DNA of 64,000 bases, taken from positions 5,270,001 to 5,334,000 of the forward strand of contig NZ_CP107935.1 of NCBI RefSeq assembly GCF_036038375.1, written 5' to 3'. The position numbers and the translations under genes were made by a program. The notes beneath the pieces are model-generated. The model searched no databases. It saw nothing but the letters and a program-made list of their open reading frames with translations, and was not told where the DNA came from. Positions 33,566-40,274 of the stretch are shown here, one piece after another. This DNA is from Streptomyces sp. NBC_00414 (lineage in GTDB: Bacteria; Actinomycetota; Actinomycetes; Streptomycetales; Streptomycetaceae). Position 1 is the first letter of the stretch. Each line of letters begins with the position of its first letter.

Positions 33566-33597
33566 CGCCCCGCCCGTCCGTAAGGATGAGCGGGGCG
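33566..33597 (+). terminator. cyclophilin gene terminator
   Basis: CGCCCCGC / GCGGGGCG stem with a 16-base loop, 62 bases after the stop. Confidence 0.55.
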
Positions 33598-33640
33598 GTG
33601 CGTTGCGTACCCCGTGCGTACAGAAGGATGAGGGGACCCG

Positions 33641-34537
33641 ATGGATCAGGTGCCAGGCAGCCCGCAGGGGCCGCAGGACGCCCCGAGCCTGCCCACCTGC
33701 TACCGGCACCCGGACCGGGAGACCGGCGTCCGCTGCACCCGGTGCGAGCGCCCCATCTGTCCCGAGTGCATGATCAGCGCTTCGGTCGGCTTCCAGTGCC
33801 CCGAGTGCGTACGGGAGGGTTCCGGCACCGGGCACGCGCCGGACGCCTCCCGGCCCCGCACCCTCGCGGGCGGCACGATCGCCTCGGACCCCCGGCTCGT
33901 CACCAAGATCCTCATCGGGATCAACCTCGCCGTCTTCCTGGTGCAGCTCCGCGTCGGTGACCGCTTCACGGACAGCTTCGACCTGATCGGCCGGGCGTAC
34001 GTGCCGGTCCTCGGAGATGTCGAGGGTGTCGCCGAGGGCCAGTGGTACCGGATGGTCACGGCGATGTTCCTGCACGGCAGCTATATCCACATCGCTTTCA
34101 ACATGCTCAGCCTGTGGTGGATCGGCGGTCCCCTGGAGGCGGCGCTCGGCCGAGCCCGTTATCTCGCCCTGTACGGGGCGGCCGGCCTGGCGGGCAGCGC
34201 GCTCACGTATCTGATCGCCGAGCCGAACCAGCCCTCGCTCGGCGCCTCCGGAGCGATCTTCGGCCTCTTCGGCGCGACCGCCGTCCTGATGCGGCGGCTC
34301 AACTACGACATGCGCCCGGTCATCGCCCTGCTGGTGATCAACCTGATCTTCACCTTCGGGTGGCCCAACATCGCCTGGGAGGCCCACGTCGGCGGTCTCG
34401 TCGGCGGTGTCCTCGTCGGTTACGCGATGGTGCACGCACCCCGGGAGCGACGGGCGCTCATCCAGTACGGCGCCTGCGCGCTGGTGCTGCTCGCGGTGGT
34501 GGTCATGACACTCGTGAGGACCGGCCAGCTCACCTGA
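33641..34537 (+). CDS. Rhomboid family intramembrane serine protease with N-terminal zinc-binding domain
   Basis: 298 aa. Residues 20-56 hold CYRHPDRETGVRCTRCERPICPEC plus CPEC, a B-box-like zinc-binding domain common in actinobacterial rhomboids. Six membrane helices from about 90. Catalytic Ser203 in GASGAIFG and His249 in AWEAHVGG; MFLHGSYIHIAFNM supplies the conserved His/Asn of helix 2. Cleaves membrane proteins within the bilayer; substrates unknown. Confidence 0.94.
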   Translation: MDQVPGSPQGPQDAPSLPTCYRHPDRETGVRCTRCERPICPECMISASVGFQCPECVREGSGTGHAPDASRPRTLAGGTIASDPRLVTKILIGINLAVFLVQLRVGDRFTDSFDLIGRAYVPVLGDVEGVAEGQWYRMVTAMFLHGSYIHIAFNMLSLWWIGGPLEAALGRARYLALYGAAGLAGSALTYLIAEPNQPSLGASGAIFGLFGATAVLMRRLNYDMRPVIALLVINLIFTFGWPNIAWEAHVGGLVGGVLVGYAMVHAPRERRALIQYGACALVLLAVVVMTLVRTGQLT

Positions 34538-34918
34538 GCGAGGCTGTCGGGCTGCCTGAGCGAGGCAGCGCCGCCCGCTGGGGAAGACCCACAGTGACAC
34601 CGGCGAAAGTCATCGGAAGTCCACGTTGTCCACAGACCGTGGCGGATCTTGTGCACGCTGTTGGGGAACAAGTGTGCCCCCTGTCGCTGACCTGGGTTTC
34701 CCCAGGCAGGACAGGGGGCGAACACGCTTCCGGATCCCGGTAGGTCAGTCACACCGGCGTCAACACGGCGTCACCGTCCGGAGGGTTATCCACAGATCTT
34801 CTGACCTTTTCCCCACTGTGGAAATCGCTGTGGATAACTCAGTGGACAGCTTGGGCCAGGGCTTGCGGACAAGGGCTTGTACGTGATCCGTACAAGCCCT
34901 CGTCATCCCGGGTGGGAG
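34538..34918. other. intergenic region rhomboid-crgA
   Basis: 381 bases between convergent gene ends. The DnaA-box cluster is its only clear content; there is also a T/A-rich patch (CTGACCTTTTCCCC) near 34801. No gene. Confidence 0.7.
34626..34849. promoter_or_regulatory. DnaA-box cluster outside oriC
   Basis: TTGTCCACA (34626-34634, +), TTATCCACA (34786-34794, +), ATTTCCACA (34817-34825, -), TTATCCACA (34829-34837, -) and CTGTCCACT (34841-34849, -), in the 380-base gap between the rhomboid gene and crgA. One is the perfect high-affinity box and two more are near-perfect, a density only matched by oriC in this window. S. coelicolor has DnaA-titrating clusters near oriC. Confidence 0.8.
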
Positions 34919-35173
34919 TTACTTCCACTGCGTGGAAACGCCGAATCCCGCCGCGATGAAGCCGAAGCCGACCACGATGTTCCAGTTGCCCAGTGAGTCG
35001 ATCGGCAGCGAACCGTCCGTCACGTAGAACACGACGATCCAGGCGAGTCCGATGAGGAACATGGCCAGCATGACCGGGGCGACCCAGGCACGGCTGTTCA
35101 GCTTGATGTTGGTCGCCTGCTTCGCCGGAGGCGGCGTGTAGTCGGCCTTCTTGCGGATACGTGACTTCGGCAC
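34919..35173 (-). CDS. crgA: Cell division protein CrgA
   Basis: 84 aa from a GTG with AGGAGAG upstream. MPKSRIRKKADYTPPPAKQA is the usual CrgA start, followed by two membrane helices (APVMLAMFLIGLAWIVVFYV and NWNIVVGFGFIAAGFGVS). CrgA inhibits or coordinates FtsZ-ring septation in Streptomyces and recruits wall enzymes in mycobacteria. Divergent from the DUF881 gene. Confidence 0.96.
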   Translation of the reverse strand: MPKSRIRKKADYTPPPAKQATNIKLNSRAWVAPVMLAMFLIGLAWIVVFYVTDGSLPIDSLGNWNIVVGFGFIAAGFGVSTQWK

Positions 35174-35312
35174 GAGGGTCTCTCCTGTCGATGCGCTGCG
35201 TGGCCGCGCAGGGAACGTGGGCTGCCGGGGCAGCGTACAAGGGGACTCTTAGTGCTCCCCCGGGCGTCCGTTAGCGTAGTGCTTCCGCGGCGCCGAAGGA
35301 GATAAGGGTACG

Positions 35313-36092
35313 TTGAGCAATTCTGCCGACTCTCCCCAGTCGGGTTCCAGCCCAGACCGTATCCGGCGATTCCGGCCGGTGCGGTTGTTGACCATGGCCG
35401 TCTTCGCGCTGGCCGGGCTGATCTTCTTCACCAGTTTCGACACGGCCGACGGCACCGACATCCGCACCGACGCCTCGCTGCTGAAGCTCTCCGACCTCAT
35501 CCAGGAGCGCAGCCACAAGAACGGGCAGCTCGACGAGAGCAACGGATCGCTGCGCGACGACGTCGAGAGCTTCGCCGAGCGGGACAACGGCAGTACCACG
35601 GCGGAGGCGGCCAAGCTCGCCGCCCTGGAGAAGCGCGCCGGTACCCAGAAGCTCAAGGGCAAGGCCCTCACCGTCACCCTCGACGACGCGCCTCCGAACG
35701 CGACCGCCAAGCTCCCCGGTTATCCCGAGCCGCAGCCCGACTACCTGGTCATCCACCAGCAGGACCTGCAGGCCGTGGTCAACGCCCTGTGGCAGGGCGG
35801 AGCCAAGGGCATCAAGGTCATGGACCAGCGGCTGATCTCCACCAGCGCCGTCCGCTGCGTCGGCAACACCCTGATCCTCCAGGGCCGCGTGTACTCACCC
35901 CCGTACAAGATCCAGGCGGTCGGTGACCCCGAGAAGCTCCAGAAGTCCCTCTCGGCGTCCGCGGCGATCCAGAACTACATGGTGTACGTGAACGTCTACG
36001 GGCTCGGCTGGAAGGTCGAGGAGGACGGGACGACCACGATGCCCGGTTACTCGGGCACGGTGGACCTCCACTACGCGAAGCCCGTGGAGTAG
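35313..36092 (+). CDS. DUF881 family membrane protein
   Basis: 259 aa from a TTG (MSNSADSPQSGSSPDRIRRF) with AAGGAG upstream. One membrane helix (about 24-42), a short coiled coil (about 50-110), and the DUF881 domain with NALWQGGAKGIKVMDQRLISTSAVRCVGNTLILQG and PYKIQAVGDP. The same protein type (YlxX/YlxW) is found with cell-division genes in many Gram-positives. Extracellular C-terminus. Function not known. Confidence 0.88.
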   Translation: MSNSADSPQSGSSPDRIRRFRPVRLLTMAVFALAGLIFFTSFDTADGTDIRTDASLLKLSDLIQERSHKNGQLDESNGSLRDDVESFAERDNGSTTAEAAKLAALEKRAGTQKLKGKALTVTLDDAPPNATAKLPGYPEPQPDYLVIHQQDLQAVVNALWQGGAKGIKVMDQRLISTSAVRCVGNTLILQGRVYSPPYKIQAVGDPEKLQKSLSASAAIQNYMVYVNVYGLGWKVEEDGTTTMPGYSGTVDLHYAKPVE

Positions 36093-36196
36093 CGGACCCG
36101 GAGCCGAATTCCCAGGAGTTCCCAAGAGCCTGTGGAGCGCGGGCCGTTGGGGTAGAAGGCTGTGGAGTACGGGAACAGCTGCCGCTGGGGGACCTT

Positions 36197-36910
36197 GTGT
36201 CGGTGCGAGTGGTCGTCAGGACGTTCAGCGAGCTGTGCATCACGGTCGGCACCGTGATCGTGCTCTTCGTGGTCTACGTGCTGTTCTGGACGGGCGTGAA
36301 GGCCGACACCGCGATGGACGACCAGATCGAGCAGCTCCGGAACCAGTGGGCGAGGAATTCTGCGACGGCCGAGCCCGGCGGATCCACGGCCACGGAGAGC
36401 CCGGGCGCGGCACCGGCACCGGCGAAACCCGCCGCGTACGAGGACGGCAGGCCCTTTGCCGTCATGTACATCCCGCGGCTTGGTCTCACGTGGAACAAGC
36501 CCGTGCTCGAAGGCACGAGGACCAAGACCCTCAAGAAGGGTCTGGGCCACTACGCGAGCACCGCGCGGCTCGGTGAGCGGGGCAACTTCGCCGTCGCCGG
36601 CCATCGCCGGACGTACGGGGACCCGTTCAAGGACTTCCCGCGGCTGCGCCCCGGGGACCCGGTGGTGCTGACCGACGGCACGTCCTGGTTCACGTACCGC
36701 ATCGACACGAAGCCCTACAGGACGCTGCCCAGTGACACAGCAGTCATCGACCCCGTACCGAGGAAGTCCGGGTACACGCGAGCGGGCCGTTATCTGACGC
36801 TGACCACGTGCGACCCCGAATGGGGCCACAGTCACCGGTTGATCGTCTGGGCCCACCTTGACGAAACCCAGCCCGTGGAGGCTGGGAAACCGGAGGCTCT
36901 GCGCCGTTAG
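36197..36910 (+). CDS. Class E sortase, first of three
   Basis: 237 aa, GTG start. Membrane helix at about 11-33 (ELCITVGTVIVLFVVYVLFW), then a Pro/Ala linker and the sortase barrel: catalytic His in NFAVAGHRRTYGDP, Cys in YLTLTTCDPEW and Arg in HRLIVWAHL. The N-terminal ELxxTxGxxxLLFxxYxLxW pattern is that of class E sortases. They join LAXTG-type proteins (chaplins in Streptomyces) to the wall. The active-site loop differs from its neighbours (RRTYG versus RNTHG and RDGHG). Confidence 0.93.
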   Translation: MSVRVVVRTFSELCITVGTVIVLFVVYVLFWTGVKADTAMDDQIEQLRNQWARNSATAEPGGSTATESPGAAPAPAKPAAYEDGRPFAVMYIPRLGLTWNKPVLEGTRTKTLKKGLGHYASTARLGERGNFAVAGHRRTYGDPFKDFPRLRPGDPVVLTDGTSWFTYRIDTKPYRTLPSDTAVIDPVPRKSGYTRAGRYLTLTTCDPEWGHSHRLIVWAHLDETQPVEAGKPEALRR

Positions 36911-36962
36911 TCTGGGTGGGTACGGCGTGAGTCTGGTGCCGTGGTGCGACGGAAGGGACGGC

Positions 36963-37124
36963 ATGTACGGCTTTATCTGGCGGCTTCTGCCGGGGAACAC
37001 GTGGATCAAGGCACTGCTCTCGATCGTGCTGGTCCTCGCGGCGGTCTACGTGCTCTTCCAGTACGTCTTCCCGTGGGCCGAACCGCTGCTCCCCTTCAAC
37101 GATGTGACGGTGGACAACCAGTGA
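36963..37124 (+). CDS. Small single-helix membrane protein
   Basis: 53 aa, MYGFIWRLLPGNTWIKALLS, ATG with GGAAGGGA upstream. One membrane helix (about 15-36) and a short acidic end. The stop overlaps the pabA start (GTGA), so translation is coupled. Too short for the usual gene finders but conserved in this position in Streptomyces. Function unknown; between two sortase genes. Confidence 0.8.
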   Translation: MYGFIWRLLPGNTWIKALLSIVLVLAAVYVLFQYVFPWAEPLLPFNDVTVDNQ

Positions 37125-37759
37125 CCGCGCGGATCCTCGTCGTCGACAACTACGACAGCTTCGTCTACAACCTGGTCCAGTACCTCTACCAGCTCGGCGC
37201 CGAGTGCGAGGTGCTGCGCAACGACGAGGTGGCGATGGCACACGCGCAGGACGGGTTCGACGGAGTGCTGCTGTCGCCGGGACCGGGCACTCCCGAGGAG
37301 GCCGGGGTCTGCGTCGACATGGTGCGCCACTGCGCCGCGACCGGGGTCCCCGTCTTCGGGGTCTGCCTGGGGATGCAGTCGATGCAGGTGGCGTACGGCG
37401 GCGTGGTGGATCGCGCGCCCGAGCTGCTGCACGGCAAGACCTCGCTCGTCGAGCACGGGGGCCGGGGCGTGTTCGCCGGGCTGCCGTCGCCCTTCACCGC
37501 CACGCGCTACCACTCGCTGGCCGCCGAGCCGGGGACCGTGCCGGCCGACCTGGAGGTCACGGCCCGTACCCACGACGGGATCATCATGGGTCTCAGACAT
37601 CGCGAACTCCCGGTCGAGGGAGTGCAGTTCCACCCCGAGTCCGTGCTGACCGAGCACGGTCACCGCATGCTGGCCAACTGGCTGGCCGAGTGCGGCGACC
37701 AGGGAGCCGTGGCCAGGTCGGTGGGGCTCGCCCCGGTGGTGGGCAGGGTCACGGCGTGA
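37121..37759 (+). CDS. pabA: Glutamine amidotransferase of anthranilate/aminodeoxychorismate synthase
   Basis: 212 aa from a GTG. Class I glutamine amidotransferase: MTARILVVDNYDSFVYNLVQ, SPGPGTPEEAG, nucleophile Cys82 in PVFGVCLGMQ, His171 and Glu173 in VQFHPES. It supplies ammonia to a chorismate-using partner (TrpE or PabB), which is not encoded in the window, so PabA versus TrpG cannot be settled. Overlaps the small membrane protein gene (4 bases) and the next sortase gene (4 bases), a tight and unexpected coupling with cell-surface genes. Confidence 0.93.
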   Translation: MTARILVVDNYDSFVYNLVQYLYQLGAECEVLRNDEVAMAHAQDGFDGVLLSPGPGTPEEAGVCVDMVRHCAATGVPVFGVCLGMQSMQVAYGGVVDRAPELLHGKTSLVEHGGRGVFAGLPSPFTATRYHSLAAEPGTVPADLEVTARTHDGIIMGLRHRELPVEGVQFHPESVLTEHGHRMLANWLAECGDQGAVARSVGLAPVVGRVTA

Positions 37760-39264
37760 CCGCCCTGCGCCCCGAGCGCGACAGTGCCGCCCCGTACGGC
37801 GACGAGGCCGCGTACGGGGGCGCTGCGGCGTTCGAGGCGCCGGGCGCCGGCGGTGCGATGCGGGCCGCCGTCGACGGGCTGGCCGACCCGCTCAGCGACC
37901 CCCTGCCCGGGGCCGGACGGCAGCCGGCGGCGCCGGAGCAGGGATGGTACGACCCGCAGACGTACGCACCGGAGTGGAGCGTCGGGCAGAACGCCTCGAC
38001 GTACGCGGAGCAGGCGGGCCGTGGACAGGCGGAGCCCTCGCACGGCTACTCCGCACCGGCCGCACCGCAGCAGCCGTACGCGGTGCCCCAGCCGCAGCAG
38101 CCCTACGCGCAGCCCCAGCGCTCGCAGCAGCCCTACGCCCAGGCGGGGCCCGCCCAGGCTGGGCCCCAGTCGGCGTACACCGGGGCCCAGCAGTCGTACG
38201 GGCAACCGCAGGCGGCGTACACCGGATACCAAGAGGTTCGGCCGCCGTACCCGGAGGCGCCACAGGCCCCGTACGCGCAGGCGCCCGCGACGGCGCGGAT
38301 GCCGTACGCGGCTTCTCCGGACGCCGACGAGACGGTCGCGTTGCGCGTCGCCGACGTCACCGAGTCCATAGCCGGCTCTCCGACGCCCTCAGCGCCCTCT
38401 GTGGGCCCCGTGGCGGCTCCGGGGCCCTCGGATACCCCGGGAGGCCGCGCGGCCCGGCGTAAGGCCTCCAGGCGCCACGGGCGGCACGGCGGGCCCGACA
38501 CCGGCGGCGGGCACGAGGAGCAGGCGGCCGGCGACGCGGCCGGCGCACCCACCTCGCGCGCGGCGGCGCGGCGCGCGGCGAAGGCGCGCAAGCCCGGGGC
38601 GGCCGTGATGGCCAGCCGGGCGATCGGCGAGGTGTTCATCACCACCGGCGTACTGATGCTGCTGTTCGTGACCTACCAGCTGTACTGGACGAACATCCGG
38701 GCCCACGCGCAGGCCGACAGCGAGGCGAGCAGCCTCCAGAACGACTGGGCGAGCGGCAAGGGTGCTCCGGGCACGTTCGAGCCGGGCCAGGGCTTCGCCC
38801 TGCTGCACATCCCGAAGCTCGACGTGGTGGTGCCGATAGCGGAGGGCACCGACAAGAAGCGGGTCCTGGACCGCGGCATGGTCGGCCACTACGCCGAAGA
38901 AGGCGTGAAGACCGCGATGCCGGACGCCAAGAAGGGCAACTTCGGGCTCGCGGGTCACCGCAACACTCACGGCGAACCGTTCCGTTACATCAACCGTCTC
39001 AAGCCGGGCGACCCGATCGTCGTGGAGACGCAGGACAAGTACTTCGTCTACAAGATGGCCTCGATCCTGCCGGTGACCTCGCCGAGCAACACGTCGGTCC
39101 TGGACGCGATCCCCAAGGGGTCGACCTTCAAGTCGGCGGGCCGCTACATCACTCTCACCACCTGCACCCCGGAATTCACCAGTAAGTACCGGATGATCGT
39201 CTGGGGCACGATGGTCGAGGAACGTGCGCGCGACAAGGGCAAACCGGACGCGCTCGTCGGCTGA
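37756..39264 (+). CDS. Class E sortase with long disordered N-terminus (SrtE1-like)
   Basis: 502 aa from a GTG overlapping pabA. Residues 1-285 are a low-complexity cytoplasmic part rich in Pro, Gln, Ala and Tyr (QQPYAQ repeats), then a basic patch, a membrane helix (IGEVFITTGVLMLLFVTYQLYW, about 292-313) and the sortase domain with His in FGLAGHRNTHGEPF, Cys in ITLTTCTPEF and Arg in SKYRMIVWG. S. coelicolor has two class E sortases at this place (SrtE1, SrtE2) needed for aerial growth; this one most resembles SrtE1 in position. Confidence 0.93.
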   Translation: MTALRPERDSAAPYGDEAAYGGAAAFEAPGAGGAMRAAVDGLADPLSDPLPGAGRQPAAPEQGWYDPQTYAPEWSVGQNASTYAEQAGRGQAEPSHGYSAPAAPQQPYAVPQPQQPYAQPQRSQQPYAQAGPAQAGPQSAYTGAQQSYGQPQAAYTGYQEVRPPYPEAPQAPYAQAPATARMPYAASPDADETVALRVADVTESIAGSPTPSAPSVGPVAAPGPSDTPGGRAARRKASRRHGRHGGPDTGGGHEEQAAGDAAGAPTSRAAARRAAKARKPGAAVMASRAIGEVFITTGVLMLLFVTYQLYWTNIRAHAQADSEASSLQNDWASGKGAPGTFEPGQGFALLHIPKLDVVVPIAEGTDKKRVLDRGMVGHYAEEGVKTAMPDAKKGNFGLAGHRNTHGEPFRYINRLKPGDPIVVETQDKYFVYKMASILPVTSPSNTSVLDAIPKGSTFKSAGRYITLTTCTPEFTSKYRMIVWGTMVEERARDKGKPDALVG

Positions 39265-39282
39265 GCACACGGGCGGGCGACC

Positions 39283-39390
39283 TTCCTGAACGACTTCCTG
39301 AACAGATTCCTGAACAGATTCCTGAACACATTCCTGAACAACTTTTCGTACAGCTTCCTGAACAGTTTTCTGAGACACCAGCTGAGACAC
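39283..39390. repeat. 12-bp tandem repeat array between sortase genes
   Basis: Nine units of 12 bases: TTCCTGAACGAC, TTCCTGAACAGA twice, TTCCTGAACACA, TTCCTGAACAAC, TTTTCGTACAGC, TTCCTGAACAGT, TTTCTGAGACAC, CAGCTGAGACAC. Conservation is best at the left. Non-coding, just before the third sortase. Confidence 0.95.
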
Positions 39391-39407
39391 CAGACGGGGA
39401 ACACGCA

Positions 39408-40142
39408 GTGGCAGCGACGACCGACCACGAAGAACACACGGACGCGCCGGCGTCCTCGCCCGCGCCGCGGCGGCGCGGCGGGATCGCGGCGGCCGTCAGC
39501 TTCTTCGGTGAACTCCTCATCACGGCAGGACTGATCCTCGGCCTGTTCGTCGCCTACTCGCTGTGGTGGACGAACGTGATCGCGGACCGCGAGGCCCACA
39601 AGCAGGGCGACAAGGTGCGCGACCACTGGGCCGAGGACCGCGGTCCGGTCGGCCTGGACACCAAGGACGGCATCGGCTTCCTGCACGTCCCGGTGATGAA
39701 GAACGGCGAGGTGCTGGTCAAGAAGGGCACCTCCACGAAGCTGCTCAACAACGGCATCGCCGGTTACTACACGAACCCCGTCAAGTCCGCGCTCCCGCAG
39801 GACAAGAAGGGCAACTTCTCGCTGGCCGCACACCGCGACGGCCACGGGGCGAAGTTCCACAACATCGACAAGCTCAAGAAGGGCGACGCGATCGTCTTCG
39901 AGACCAAGGACGACTGGTACGTCTACAAGGTCTACGCGACCCTCCCGGAGACGTCGAAGTTCAACGTCAACGTCCTCGGTGCCGTCCCCAAGGAGTCGGG
40001 CAGGGCGAAGGCGGGCCGCTACATCACGCTGACGACCTGCACGCCGGTCTACACGTCCCGCTACCGGTACGTGGTCTGGGGCGAGCTGGACCGCGTGGAG
40101 AAGGTGGACGACGAGCGGACGCCCCCGGCGGAACTGCGCTGA
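39408..40142 (+). CDS. Class E sortase, third of three (SrtE2-like)
   Basis: 244 aa from a GTG with GGGGAA upstream. Short N-terminal tail, membrane helix at about 30-53 (FFGELLITAGLILGLFVAYSLWW), sortase barrel with His in FSLAAHRDGHGAKF, Cys in ITLTTCTPVYTSRY and Arg in YRYVVWGEL. GlyHis of the other two is AlaHis here. Followed by a very strong terminator shared with the convergent pknB. Confidence 0.93.
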   Translation: MAATTDHEEHTDAPASSPAPRRRGGIAAAVSFFGELLITAGLILGLFVAYSLWWTNVIADREAHKQGDKVRDHWAEDRGPVGLDTKDGIGFLHVPVMKNGEVLVKKGTSTKLLNNGIAGYYTNPVKSALPQDKKGNFSLAAHRDGHGAKFHNIDKLKKGDAIVFETKDDWYVYKVYATLPETSKFNVNVLGAVPKESGRAKAGRYITLTTCTPVYTSRYRYVVWGELDRVEKVDDERTPPAELR

Positions 40143-40149
40143 CGTCTTC

Positions 40150-40193
40150 GTACGACGAAGCCCCCGACGACCTCTCCGTACGACGAAGCCCCC
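40150..40193. repeat. two extra copies of the terminator arm
   Basis: GTACGACGAAGCCCCC at 40150-40165 and 40178-40193 repeats the first 15 bases of the left arm of the terminator at 40206. Period 28 bases. Confidence 0.9.
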
Positions 40194-40205
40194 GGTGACG
40201 TCTTT

Positions 40206-40254
40206 GTACGACGAAGCCCCGGCACCCTGAGAGGGTGCCGGGGCTTCGTCGTAC
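40206..40254. terminator. bidirectional terminator with 23-bp perfect stem
   Basis: Arms 40206-40228 and 40232-40254 (starting GTACGACGAAGCCCCGG) pair without a mismatch around a 3-base loop. It lies between convergent srtE and pknB. Confidence 0.95.
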
Positions 40255-40274
40255 GGTCAGGCGGTTGCCGGGCG

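Noticed and set aside
39176..39523. Minus-strand frame with repeated Phe-Arg-Asn-Leu through the 12-bp array
   Set aside because: The 12-base period keeps any frame open; it overlaps sortase coding DNA on both sides.
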